Below, one piece after another: positions 31,659 to 39,394 of a DNA stretch of 49,622 bases (its first letter is position 1; every line of letters starts with the position of its first letter). The stretch is from a virus. The stretch spans positions 1 to 49,622 of IMG/VR virus record IMGVR_UViG_3300050015_001122, one strand, 5' to 3'. A program made the position numbers and the translations under genes. Under the pieces are notes generated by a model that made no database searches, was not told the origin of the DNA, and saw nothing but the letters and a program-made list of their open reading frames with translations.

Positions 31659-31954
31659 GGCCGGAAAAAATCGTCAAGCTCCGGCCAGAACGCAGCGGCG
31701 GCCCTTGCCATAGCCGGGCCGTCCAGTGCGTCCAGGAAGGCGTCCTCAGTCACCTTGTTCGCGTCCGCCTGGGGCTTCACGATGGCGAAGAGGATGCTGC
31801 CCAGCGTGGCCATGTCGTCGAGCTTCTTGGCCAGGGCGGAATCCTCGATGAGCTGGCCAAGGTCCAGCTTCGTCACGTCACGGATGCGCTTGAGCGTCGA
31901 GACGGTGATCGCCACGTCCCACTGCTTGTCGAATCGGTCCTTAAAACTCCGCAT
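31520..31954 (-). CDS. Tail assembly chaperone (gpG-like)
   Basis: A 144-residue protein beginning MRSFKDRFDKQWDVAITVST, with helical content (LIEDSALAKKLDDMATLGSI) and a Ser/Gly/Pro-rich end (SAPGSGSGSESTG). The disordered tail is what is left when translation does not slip. It lies between the tail-tube-type genes and the tape-measure candidate, the standard place for G. GGAG lies 8 nt before the ATG. Confidence 0.65.
   Translation of the reverse strand: MRSFKDRFDKQWDVAITVSTLKRIRDVTKLDLGQLIEDSALAKKLDDMATLGSILFAIVKPQADANKVTEDAFLDALDGPAMARAAAAFWPELDDFFRPCLPSVGGLIALALEVQSKINLSAPGSGSGSESTGSPALSASPPAP
31586..31590 (-). promoter_or_regulatory. Candidate -1 frameshift site (C run)
   Basis: Read on the minus strand in the upstream frame as GCC-CCC-GGG. 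A peptidyl-tRNA on CCC can slip one base back and still pair with CCC, which moves ribosomes into the frame of the T part. It is not a classic XXXYYYZ heptamer, so the exact site is uncertain. Confidence 0.4.
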
Positions 31955-31970
31955 GTCACTTCTCCAGGAG

Positions 31971-32591
31971 CTACGCCGCGTCGTACAGGGCGGCCAGGTT
32001 GAACGTACCGGACTCGGCCTCGCCGTTGCCCACCGACACCGTGGCGACGATGTGGCCCGCCAGCGGGTTGGTCACTCCGCTGTTCTTCACCCAAAACCAC
32101 GGCTCGCCCTGCGGGGTGCCGCCGGCGAGCTTGAGCCGCAGGAGCAGCGTCGGCGTCGCATCGTAGAAGCCGATGGCTGCGTCGTTCGTGCAGACGGCGC
32201 CCATCATCTCCACCAGGTCGCCGTTGAAGGGGGCGACCACGGTGAGGAGGAGGCTGGCGACCACGGCGGCATTGAGGGCCGGGAGCACGTCGCCGATGGC
32301 GCTGTTGAACGTGACGGCGTTGCCGGAGACGCCCGTGACGGTCGCGGTGAGGACCGAGCCATTCGCCCAAACGATGCTGAACTTGTTGCCGTTCACCAGC
32401 GTCGGCGCGCTCGCCAGCGTGATGATCCCGGCGGTGTCGCTGGTCCGCGTGGTGAGCGTGCCGGCGGCGCCGGCCACGAGCTTGTCGGGGGTGAGCTGGT
32501 CGGAAAGCTGGCCTACGGCCGTTCGCAGGAACGTGCCGTTGACCTGGATTCCGCCCAGAGACAGGAACAGTTGCGCAGTTGCTTGCGGCAT
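31971..32591 (-). CDS. Probable virion protein of the tail module
   Basis: A 206-residue, Val/Thr/Ala-rich beta protein (SVGNGEAESGTFNLAALYDA at the C-terminus). AGGAG lies 6 nt before the ATG at 32591. It lies between the tail-tube candidate and the chaperone pair, with an intergenic hairpin in front. It could be a second tube or decoration protein. No family was recognised. Confidence 0.6.
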   Translation of the reverse strand: MPQATAQLFLSLGGIQVNGTFLRTAVGQLSDQLTPDKLVAGAAGTLTTRTSDTAGIITLASAPTLVNGNKFSIVWANGSVLTATVTGVSGNAVTFNSAIGDVLPALNAAVVASLLLTVVAPFNGDLVEMMGAVCTNDAAIGFYDATPTLLLRLKLAGGTPQGEPWFWVKNSGVTNPLAGHIVATVSVGNGEAESGTFNLAALYDAA

Positions 32592-32608
32592 GGTCTTCTC
32601 CTAATTTC

Positions 32609-32695
32609 AGGCAACCGGCAACGGGCAACAGGCAACAGGTTCCGCACACTGCGTCTGGGCCTCTTCTGTTGCCTGTTGCCTGTTCCCTGTTGCCT
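32609..32695. repeat. Intergenic stem-loop built of tandem GGCAACA units
   Basis: Four related GGCAAC(A/C/G) units at 32609-32639 face four CTGTTGCC-type units at 32666-32695 in inverted orientation, with a 26-bp loop. The stem is long enough to act as an attenuator or transcript end. It has the same design as the element at 30251-30348. Confidence 0.8.
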
Positions 32696-32702
32696 TTCTT
32701 CG

Positions 32703-33146
32703 TTACAGTTCGGTCGGGACGCGGCCGTATTCGTCGGTCGGGATCAGGGTGATCGTGGCGACCACCAGGTCGGCCAGCTCTTGCTTGGTCGGGCGGGACT
32801 CCACGAGGAAGTCGCCGATGATTCCGTACTTGTTCGCGGCGTCGGTGATCTTCAGCGCGATCGGCTCGTTGTTGTCGTAAGCATCGCAGAAGGCATTCAG
32901 GTCCGCGCTGACGGTCCCGTCCTGCGCGCGGAGCCAGGGAATCTCGAACTCGATGCTCACGTCGCGGAGGCCCGTGCGATAGACCTTCATGCCGTTGCTG
33001 GAACGCCGGGTGGACTCCTTCTTGTCGCGGGCGTCCGGCATTCGGAGGTTCATCACGTTCGTCACCTCAGCGGCGGGCATGGTGCCGGGGGCGCCCTGGT
33101 ACAGATGGCATTCGTAGCCGAGGTCAATCCAGTTCTGCGTCGTCAT
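32703..33146 (-). CDS. Major tail (tube) protein candidate
   Basis: A 147-residue protein with GAGGAG 8 nt before the ATG at 33146. The pattern of a tail-tube fold is suggested by VYRTGLRDVSIEFEIPWL, an acidic loop and the closing DLVVATITLIPTDEYGRV. It lies directly after the connector genes and before the chaperones, where lambda gpV-type proteins are found. Position carries most of the argument. Confidence 0.6.
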   Translation of the reverse strand: MTTQNWIDLGYECHLYQGAPGTMPAAEVTNVMNLRMPDARDKKESTRRSSNGMKVYRTGLRDVSIEFEIPWLRAQDGTVSADLNAFCDAYDNNEPIALKITDAANKYGIIGDFLVESRPTKQELADLVVATITLIPTDEYGRVPTEL

Positions 33147-33159
33147 AGCTGTTGCTCCT

Positions 33160-33669
33160 CTACCTTCCGGTTGCGGCTCGTTCCCAGATGTCCGGCATCT
33201 GGTTGGGGTACACGTCCTCAAAGGCCGGCATCATGTAGGGCCTGGGGGCGATTCGTACGATCTTGTCGCCGCGGCGCTCCCGGGGGCCGCCCTTGACCCT
33301 CTCATAGACCTGGACCGTCGTGGTCCCGCCGTGCTCCAGAATGCTGGGCACGTCGTCCTGCTTGCCGTTGAGCTTGGCCGGACCGACCACCACGCCGCCC
33401 AGTCCGCCCCCGATCTGGGGGCTGAACGCGAAGAAGATGAACTCCCGGAGCATCCCGGTCTGGTTGGTCGGGCCTTCGCCCGGCTGGGAGGTCTGGCGGT
33501 CCCGGTCCACGATCCGCCCCTGCGCCCCGCGGCGGACGCGGACGCCGAAGATGGCCAGCGCCCGAGCCGCCAGCGGCCCCAGCGCCCGCTTGACCCAGGC
33601 GCGATCCATGAAACCGCCCTTGAACTGGGGCACCTTGATGCTGTAGGAGATTGGGGTCTGCTGGGGCAC
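33160..33669 (-). CDS. Head-tail connector, HK97 gp10-like
   Basis: A 169-residue basic protein with a GTG start at 33669 and GAGGT 5 nt upstream. The features RAWVKRALGPLAARALAIFG, then VPSILEHGGTT and IAPRPYMMPAFEDV near the C-terminus, are typical of the gp10/virion-morphogenesis family: a hydrophobic loop, then Arg-Pro-(Phe/Tyr)-Met ... Pro-Ala. It precedes the tail-tube candidate and follows the terminator-type gene. Confidence 0.6.
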   Translation of the reverse strand: MPQQTPISYSIKVPQFKGGFMDRAWVKRALGPLAARALAIFGVRVRRGAQGRIVDRDRQTSQPGEGPTNQTGMLREFIFFAFSPQIGGGLGGVVVGPAKLNGKQDDVPSILEHGGTTTVQVYERVKGGPRERRGDKIVRIAPRPYMMPAFEDVYPNQMPDIWERAATGR

Positions 33670-33672
33670 AGG

Positions 33673-34110
33673 TTACCTCACCGTCCTGAACGTCAGCACC
33701 AGCACCACGGCGACGATCTTCGCCTCGCGGAACAGGTTGGCCCGGTACGCCTCGCCGTTCCGCCAGGCGGAGCCGACGTGTGCGGCCGGCTGGTAGCCTG
33801 CGAGCCGCTTGCGGGCGAAGAGGGCCTCCACCTCCTGCGAGAGCGACAGGTAGGCGTCGAACTCGGCATTCGCGTCCGTGACGACCGGCGCGAACAGGCC
33901 CACGTGTACGTCGTTGTCATACTCCGACAGGTTCCGCGTGAGAGGCTTGGAGCGGACAGACACCGGCACCACCAGGCACCGGGGCGCGACCAATGCCTCC
34001 ACGGCGGATTCGGGGTTCTGTGTGCGCACGGCCGTGAGGGGCTGCGAGAGCCCTGCCGCGTTGATGGCGAGGAGCACCGCGTCGGCGATCTGGGATAGTT
34101 CCGGGGTCAC
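33673..34110 (-). CDS. Tail terminator / completion-type protein
   Basis: A 145-residue protein. The GTG start at 34110 overlaps the stop of the lipoprotein gene and has GAGG 5 nt upstream. Alternating strands and helices, including LSLSQEVEALFARKRLAGYQ, and a final beta strand (IVAVVLVLTFRTVR) fit the gpU/minor tail completion group. The assignment rests on size, order and this pattern. Confidence 0.55.
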   Translation of the reverse strand: MTPELSQIADAVLLAINAAGLSQPLTAVRTQNPESAVEALVAPRCLVVPVSVRSKPLTRNLSEYDNDVHVGLFAPVVTDANAEFDAYLSLSQEVEALFARKRLAGYQPAAHVGSAWRNGEAYRANLFREAKIVAVVLVLTFRTVR

Positions 34111-34358
34111 TGGCTCCTCGCCTTCTCCGCGCCGGCCCCAAGGAAGCACACCTGGACGGCCGGCAGCGCCGTTTCCCTGTCAGGGCCCACCACCGGCAGC
34201 CCGATACTCGGGTCCGCCGGGCGAGTCGCCGGTTCCGGCCCGAATCGGTAGATGGTGCAGTCGCTCCGATGCTCGACGGAGCACCCGACCAGAAGGCCCA
34301 CGATTGAAAGGGCGGCCAGTGCCGTTGCCCACGCCATGATGTTGTGCCCTGTCGTCAT
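34107..34358 (-). CDS. Phage-encoded lipoprotein
   Basis: An 83-residue protein with a clear lipoprotein signal: a hydrophobic core (AWATALAALSIVGLLVG) ending in Leu-Val-Gly-Cys (Cys26). The mature part is short and Pro-rich. It overlaps the genes on both sides (ATGA and GTGA junctions), so it is a true member of the head-tail operon. Small Pro-rich lipoproteins in phages are often outer-membrane spanins (Rz1-like) or superinfection-exclusion proteins. No partner Rz gene was found, so the function is open. Confidence 0.7.
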   Translation of the reverse strand: MTTGHNIMAWATALAALSIVGLLVGCSVEHRSDCTIYRFGPEPATRPADPSIGLPVVGPDRETALPAVQVCFLGAGAEKARSQ

Positions 34359-35074
34359 ACTGTCACCATGCCTCCGGCGGATGCCCTCGCCTTCACCACC
34401 TCGTAGCCGGCCGCGCTGTCAATCAGCGTTACCGCGTTGACGGGGGGAACCCAGAGCGACTCGCCGGAATGCGCGAATTGCCCTGTGAGGCTGAACGCCG
34501 GCATGGCGTGAACGTCGATGGTGTAGCCGCCCGCCGCCATGCTCAGCGTGATGTTGCGGTAGACTTCGGCCTGCGCGGCGTTGGGCGCGTAGAGGTAGAT
34601 GCCGAGGCCGGCGCCGGTAATGCTGATGTTTCCGCCGGCGTTGCCGCTGTTGACCTTCCAGCCGGGGGTGATCGAACAGATGTAGAACCCGACGACGCTC
34701 ACGTCCCCCAGCCAGGTCGCGCGATTGTCCAGGCACATGGCCGTGGTGTCGCCCATGAGGGTAGTGCCGGCCGCGATCACGCAGCCCGTGTCGAGGTAGA
34801 GGGTGTGCGAACCCGATAGATCGACCGTGCCCCCGATGATGGTCATATTCGACCAGTGGTAGTCGGCGCTGACGCCCGCCGGCCCCTGGTCCCAGTACAC
34901 CGTGTCGCCTGTGGCGGGCAGGCCCCCGGCCGTGGCGTAATGAGTGGCCGTCCGGACGCCGGACCCGTTGTCGGTAAACCAGAACGAGTAGTGGGTGCCG
35001 TCCGCGCCGTTGTGGCCGGCGTCCGTCCAATCGGCCCGCGAGGAGGGGTTGTAGAAGTGCCAGACGTTACCCAT
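34355..35074 (-). CDS. Beta-rich virion protein
   Basis: A 239-residue protein rich in Gly, Thr and aromatic residues. Repeated short strands (MTIIGGTVDLSGSHTLYLDT, VSVVGFYICSITPGWKVNSG, ISITGAGLGIYLYAP) suggest a right-handed beta-helix or trimeric appendage. The ATG at 35074 lies 8 nt inside the end of the upstream gene. It lies among connector genes, so it may be a decoration or fibre protein. No catalytic residues are evident. Confidence 0.6.
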   Translation of the reverse strand: MGNVWHFYNPSSRADWTDAGHNGADGTHYSFWFTDNGSGVRTATHYATAGGLPATGDTVYWDQGPAGVSADYHWSNMTIIGGTVDLSGSHTLYLDTGCVIAAGTTLMGDTTAMCLDNRATWLGDVSVVGFYICSITPGWKVNSGNAGGNISITGAGLGIYLYAPNAAQAEVYRNITLSMAAGGYTIDVHAMPAFSLTGQFAHSGESLWVPPVNAVTLIDSAAGYEVVKARASAGGMVTV

Positions 35075-35303
35075 TAGGCACCGCCTTGACCGCCGCGATC
35101 AGGTTCCCGATAGCCGCCTGATCCGCCTCCGAAAGCTGATCGAGGATGTTTGCGTTCGCCAGGCTCGCCAGCAGGGACGGGGCGAACGTGGCGGCCAGCT
35201 TGGCGACCAGGAACGTCGCCTTGTCGGCCGGCGAGGTCAGTCCCTCGTAGGCCGCCTGGTCCGCGTCCGTGAGCCTGATTGCTGCCTGCACTTGCATGGC
35301 CAT
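35067..35303 (-). CDS. Small Ala-rich helical protein of the connector module
   Basis: A 78-residue, mainly helical protein (LTDADQAAYEGLTSPADKAT, LASLANANILDQLSEADQAA). AAGGTG lies 5 nt before the ATG. It overlaps the next gene by 8 nt. The function is unknown; its size and place suggest a structural or assembly role. Confidence 0.6.
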   Translation of the reverse strand: MAMQVQAAIRLTDADQAAYEGLTSPADKATFLVAKLAATFAPSLLASLANANILDQLSEADQAAIGNLIAAVKAVPNG

Positions 35304-35319
35304 ATCGCACCTTCCTCCA

Positions 35320-35715
35320 TCAGCCGTCGAATGCGGCCCAGTTGATCCCGTCGCCCGTGTGGAGGGTCTTCACGAAGAGTTGGGTCAGGTCCGAGATGTA
35401 GAGCACGAGCTTCCCGTCCGTCGGCAGGATCGGGATGCCGGCCGCCGTGTTGCTGGCATTCTCGCGGAGGTAGACGACCTGCGTGTTGAACGGGGTTCCG
35501 TCCGCGTTGACCAACGGGCTGATGACCACCTTCTTGACGCCCGTAACGGCCGACATCGCCACGGCGGCGCCTGCGGCAGGAGTCTGCTGGCCGGTAGCCA
35601 GCAAGTCGGTGGAGACGCCCGGCAGGTTGGCCGCCTCCACCAGCGCGGCCCCGGTTGCGGTATTGAGGAGGATGTCCGCCGCCCCGGCGGGTGTCTTGTT
35701 GTACGTTGCGGTCAT
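35320..35715 (-). CDS. Hypothetical connector-module protein
   Basis: A 131-residue, Ala/Val/Thr-rich protein with beta strands near the C-terminus (KLVLYISDLTQLFVKTLHTG). The ATG overlaps the upstream stop (ATGA). It is co-expressed with the connector genes. No family was recognised. Confidence 0.6.
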   Translation of the reverse strand: MTATYNKTPAGAADILLNTATGAALVEAANLPGVSTDLLATGQQTPAAGAAVAMSAVTGVKKVVISPLVNADGTPFNTQVVYLRENASNTAAGIPILPTDGKLVLYISDLTQLFVKTLHTGDGINWAAFDG

Positions 35716-36101
35716 GCCGGCACCTTCTTCGTGTGAATCTGGTAGGTCTTCCCGAAGTCGTCACCCCATCGCCAGACCTGCTGGCCGGCGGGCGCCAGCA
35801 CTTCGTAAATGAGGCTCTGTCCTGCGATGGTCTCCGTGATCTTGTCGCCCCGCTGGGGGACGATCTGCCCAGCGGTGGGCAGCACCAGGTCGGCGACCTG
35901 GATGATGTAGTCCCGGCTGGTCTCCTGGACGACCATCCCGGCGCCCGAGTCCACGCCCCAGTCGGTTCCGTCGATGACCGCCCGCACGTTGACCGCATCG
36001 GACCCGCGGGCGTAGAGGATCGGGCTGGAGTTATGGGCCTTCTGCTGGTCCATCAACCAGTCCGATCCCCACTGCCCGAGGTTTTGCGGGGCCATGGCCA
36101 T
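35712..36101 (-). CDS. Head-tail joining-type protein
   Basis: A 129-residue protein with AGGAAACC before the ATG at 36101. The sequence runs from a helical start (NLGQWGSDWLMDQQKAHNSS) to strands with conserved-looking turns (DGTDWGVDSGAGMVVQETSR and VWRWGDDFGKTYQIHTKKV). The length, beta-barrel pattern and position after the decoration proteins fit head-tail joining proteins. This is inference from context. Confidence 0.55.
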   Translation of the reverse strand: MAMAPQNLGQWGSDWLMDQQKAHNSSPILYARGSDAVNVRAVIDGTDWGVDSGAGMVVQETSRDYIIQVADLVLPTAGQIVPQRGDKITETIAGQSLIYEVLAPAGQQVWRWGDDFGKTYQIHTKKVPA

Positions 36102-36110
36102 GGTTTCCTG

Positions 36111-36794
36111 TCAAACCGTGCTGAGGGCGGCGCCGTCGGCGCTGACCACGCTCCACCGGATGTTGCTGCCGGTGGCCACGGCCTGGAGGCGGACCGCCTG
36201 CTGCACCGCGGAGAATGTGATCGTGTTGTTGCCCGTCACGTTGACCGTGGTCGTCACGGTGATGACGCAGTTGCCCACCTTGGTCTTGAAGCTGATGAGA
36301 AGCTCCTGGCCGAGGAAGGTGGGGGCCGCGATCGTGCGGGTTTCGGCGCCGGCCGTCACAAGCTCGACGTGCCCGCTGTTGGTGACCGGAATCGCGCCGG
36401 AGGCGCCGGGGTCCGCGATGCCGCTACTGAGCGGGCTGAAAGACACCGTGCCCCACGGTTCCAGAACGACGCGGACCGTAGTGTCGGCGTCCGCACAGAC
36501 CAGCTCGCTCTTGCCCAAGAGCTTGTTGCCGCTGGCGCTGGTCGTGGCGACGTGGTTGGTCGCATCCCAGTAGAACGTGGTGCCGGCAACCTGGCCGCTG
36601 CCGCCAGAGGTGCTCTTGGCGATGTCATAGATGCCGCACAGGTGAAGCTGGCCTGTCCCGCCGACCGCGATGTCGAGACGGGCGACGGCGACCAAATCGC
36701 CGATGACCAGCACGTCGCCGGCGCTGACCGCGACCGAGGGGGGGCTGTAGTCGATGACCTGCGCCAGTTCGCCTTTGATGAATCGTGCCATCAT
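36111..36794 (-). CDS. Capsid decoration protein (DUF2190-like) with extra C-terminal domain
   Basis: A 227-residue protein. Residues about 1-115 follow the DUF2190 pattern: GDVLVIGDLVAVARLDIAVG, then a GTTFYWDATNHVATT strand pair and LGKSELVCADADTTVRVVL. The closely related protein just upstream stops there. Residues 116-227 form an extra beta domain (TFLGQELLISFKTKVGNCVI). GGAG lies 8 nt before the ATG at 36794. Such proteins cement the capsid surface. Confidence 0.7.
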   Translation of the reverse strand: MMARFIKGELAQVIDYSPPSVAVSAGDVLVIGDLVAVARLDIAVGGTGQLHLCGIYDIAKSTSGGSGQVAGTTFYWDATNHVATTSASGNKLLGKSELVCADADTTVRVVLEPWGTVSFSPLSSGIADPGASGAIPVTNSGHVELVTAGAETRTIAAPTFLGQELLISFKTKVGNCVITVTTTVNVTGNNTITFSAVQQAVRLQAVATGSNIRWSVVSADGAALSTV

Positions 36795-36832
36795 GTGTGT
36801 TTCTCCTTGCCGGGGCGTAGCCCGGCGGCCTG

Positions 36833-37183
36833 TTACAGGGGGTGGAAGCGGACGCGGACCGTGGCGTCACCGTCCTGCGCGCCCGCGAAAACTGCCTTGC
36901 CGATGTACTTGTTCGCCCCTCCGCCGTCGGAGGCCGTGGCGACCACGTTGGTCGCATCCCAATAGAGCTTCGCCCCGCCGGCGATCCCGGTGCCCGGGCC
37001 GATGGCCTTGGCGAAGTCCACGAGGCCCTCGACGCATAGACCGTCCATGCGCCCGGCCGAAATAGGCTCGACGGCGACGCCGACCAACTCGCCAACGACA
37101 ATCACGTCCCCGGCCGCCACGTCGGCGGGGGCGACGTAATCGAGGTATCTGCCGTCGCTGATGTACCGTGCCGTGAAGCCCAC
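36833..37183 (-). CDS. Capsid decoration protein (DUF2190-like)
   Basis: A 116-residue protein, GTG start at 37183 with AGGAG 7-8 nt upstream. It shares its layout with the next gene: a RYISDGRYLDYVAPADVAAG start, GDVIVVGELVGVAVEPISAG, AKLYWDATNVVATAS, and a closing GKAVFAGAQDGDATVRVRF. The two are probably tandem duplicates. Directly following the capsid gene, it is best explained as a cement protein. Confidence 0.75.
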   Translation of the reverse strand: MGFTARYISDGRYLDYVAPADVAAGDVIVVGELVGVAVEPISAGRMDGLCVEGLVDFAKAIGPGTGIAGGAKLYWDATNVVATASDGGGANKYIGKAVFAGAQDGDATVRVRFHPL

Positions 37184-37253
37184 GAACGTGCTCCTAAATC
37201 AGCAAGGGGGACGGTCGCCGCGGCGACCGCCCGTTCCCTTGCGTTTGTCCTTA

Positions 37254-39392
37254 TCAGGCGGCGCCCTTGCTCATCTGCGCCGCACGGGGCTCGCCCAAGG
37301 CGATGCCGAAGTCGATCCAGCCGCGAAATTGAATGCCGAGTTCATCGAAGTTGGCCTCCGCCCGCTCGACAGTCGGCATCTCCTGGCCATTGAGGAACGC
37401 GGCCTCAATGGTGTGGAGGGCCGTCGGGTCGGCCAGCAGATACCAGGCCGTGGTGCTGTACCCGGTGTAGGTGGGGTTTTGCAGGTACGGCGTCGAGACG
37501 ACCGTCCACATGTCCCGGAAGATGTTCTGCTGCGGCAGGCTGGACGGGGCGCCGCTGGTGCTGACCAGGGCGGGGATAAGCTGCTGGCTCTGCATCAACT
37601 GCATGGCCGTCGGCTTGAGGTTCGAGGGAACCAGCAGGATCTTCGGCTCGATACCCAGCGGGTTGTTGAACGGGTCGGTCTGCGCCAGGAAGTTGGTGTA
37701 GAGCTGCCCCAAGGCCGCGAAGCACAGATTGGTCGTTGCCCCGCTGATGTAGTTGTTGTTGCCGGCGGCGAAGAAGGTCCCGGCCGTGCCGTCCGTCTTC
37801 GTGTAGGCGTTGGCCAGCCAGGTGGTCCAGAACTTCTTGTTCACGGCCAGGCCCGCGCCACGGCCGAACCGGCGGGGAAGGTCCGCGAAGGCGCTCAGGT
37901 CGTCATTGACGATCTGCTGGCGGCTGAGGCCGAACATCTTCGCGTAGGTGTCCACCTGGATGACGTACTTCTGCTCACCGAGCTGCCCGTGCTTGATCTC
38001 GCCATCCGGCCCCAGCGGCTCGAAGGTGAAGTCCTCGGTGAGGCGCAGGCGGTTTTGCGGCTTGAAGTCGTTCGCGGGGCCGCGCTTGGCGATCAGGCTC
38101 CACGCGCGATCGACGTTCATGTACCCCTCAAGCAGGAACTTGTTCATCAAGTTCGACAGGATGTTCGGGACGGAGATCGTCGAGAACGCGGCCTTCAACC
38201 ATTCCCTGCTGATGTCCTTGCCCCACGGAAGGGCGACCCCTTCCATCTGGCAGGCCAGTTCGATCATGCTCCGGGGGCCAATCCCGCGGAAGCGGGTGCT
38301 GGCGTCGATGACCTGCTCGGGGAACTTCATCTGGAGCAGCCGGTCCCCGCTGTAGCCCCCGGTCTGAAGCGCGGCCGCCTCAATCACCTGGGCGCTCAAC
38401 GTGCAGCCGTGGACGTGGACGGCCGGGGCGCCGGCGATCGGGCGGGAAGCCTGGAGCACCTCCAGCTTGGTCTTGTCCTCGCCCCAGCCTTCCTTGACCG
38501 CCTGGGCGGCGATCTTCGGATGGTCCTTGGCGAGGGCCTGGACCGTCGCGATCCGGTCCATCTCCGTGCCGGTCTTGGCGCGGAGTTCCGCCACGGGATC
38601 GGGCGGGGCCGCGGCGGAGGCGGCAACCGGGGGTGTGGTCGCCTCCGTCTTGGCCGGCGGCGCGGCGGGCGGCTTCTTCGATGCCTCGTACTTGGCGGTG
38701 AACTTGGCCGTCTGGTCCGTGTCCAGGTCGGCTGCCGCAAGGTTGTACTCGGCCTGTAGCCACTTCTCGAACTCGTTCATGGGAGTCTTCTCCTGTGCGG
38801 CTTTCGCCGCGATTCGTGCGGACGTGGAGGTATCCGCCCCCAGCGCTACGAAACTGATTTCGCCGAGGGTCGATTTGCGTGCGATGGTGACAGGGCCGGC
38901 CACGCTCTGGCCGTTGACCAGGCATGTCTTCCCGGCCCCGATGAACTCCGTCTGATCGACTGTCGCCCCAATGGAGGCTTGCCACTCAAAGCCGTTTGCG
39001 GCGTGGTCCAGCACCGCCTGGCACGTCGGCGAGCGGCCGGTAACGTCCCCCTCCGCGGCCAGCTTCCCCTGCATGATCGTGACTGTGCTGGTCTGCCCCA
39101 GCAGCGAGTCGATGTCCTCCGTGTCGTGGTTGGCGTAGACGGGCAGTTTCGTCGCCGCGACCGACAGGCCCTGCATGTCAACGACGACAGGGTGAGTCCA
39201 GCCGTTCAAGCGCATCGGCCCGCCGTTGTACGCCGACAGCGCGAACCGGGGATTCTTCGGCTTCTCGCCGGCCGCCGTCGCCGCGGCTGCCTGGATAGTG
39301 AACTGGCCGGGCAGCATCGCCAAGGGCTTTGCGTTTGCAGCCGCCTGCGGCGAGCCTGTCGAACCCGCGCGTAGCTTCCTGCCGTGGCTCAT
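37254..39392 (-). CDS. Prohead protease / scaffold / major capsid fusion
   Basis: A 712-residue protein. Residues about 1-190 look like a caudoviral prohead serine protease (LPVYANHDTEDIDSLLGQTS with His near 87, FEWQASIG near 138, and LGEISFVALGADTSTSARIA near 172-190). Residues about 205-300 are an Ala/Pro/Lys-rich helical linker like a scaffold. Residues about 330-712 match GpT-type (Mu-like) major capsid proteins (DYSAF-type core here as QQIVNDDLSAFADLPRRFGR). An internal ATG at 38780 with AGGAG 9 nt upstream would give a separate 508-residue scaffold-capsid. The ATG at 39392 is preferred; a GTG at 39398 overlaps the portal stop. Confidence 0.85.
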   Translation of the reverse strand: MSHGRKLRAGSTGSPQAAANAKPLAMLPGQFTIQAAAATAAGEKPKNPRFALSAYNGGPMRLNGWTHPVVVDMQGLSVAATKLPVYANHDTEDIDSLLGQTSTVTIMQGKLAAEGDVTGRSPTCQAVLDHAANGFEWQASIGATVDQTEFIGAGKTCLVNGQSVAGPVTIARKSTLGEISFVALGADTSTSARIAAKAAQEKTPMNEFEKWLQAEYNLAAADLDTDQTAKFTAKYEASKKPPAAPPAKTEATTPPVAASAAAPPDPVAELRAKTGTEMDRIATVQALAKDHPKIAAQAVKEGWGEDKTKLEVLQASRPIAGAPAVHVHGCTLSAQVIEAAALQTGGYSGDRLLQMKFPEQVIDASTRFRGIGPRSMIELACQMEGVALPWGKDISREWLKAAFSTISVPNILSNLMNKFLLEGYMNVDRAWSLIAKRGPANDFKPQNRLRLTEDFTFEPLGPDGEIKHGQLGEQKYVIQVDTYAKMFGLSRQQIVNDDLSAFADLPRRFGRGAGLAVNKKFWTTWLANAYTKTDGTAGTFFAAGNNNYISGATTNLCFAALGQLYTNFLAQTDPFNNPLGIEPKILLVPSNLKPTAMQLMQSQQLIPALVSTSGAPSSLPQQNIFRDMWTVVSTPYLQNPTYTGYSTTAWYLLADPTALHTIEAAFLNGQEMPTVERAEANFDELGIQFRGWIDFGIALGEPRAAQMSKGAA
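38780..38794 (-). promoter_or_regulatory. Internal ribosome binding site for separate capsid synthesis
   Basis: AGGAG (38794-38790) lies 9 nt before an in-frame ATG (38780) exactly at the protease/scaffold boundary, followed by a plausible N-terminus (Met-Asn-Glu-Phe-Glu-Lys). It resembles the nested C/Nu3 arrangement of lambda, here extended to the capsid. Confidence 0.65.
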
Positions 39393-39394
39393 GG

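Noticed and set aside
31275-33296. 673-codon plus-strand frame in the tail module
   Set aside because: Crosses five well-supported minus-strand genes and two hairpins; no motif.
37161-38759. 532-codon plus-strand frame opposite the capsid
   Set aside because: Antisense of the capsid gene; no signal for translation and atypical composition.
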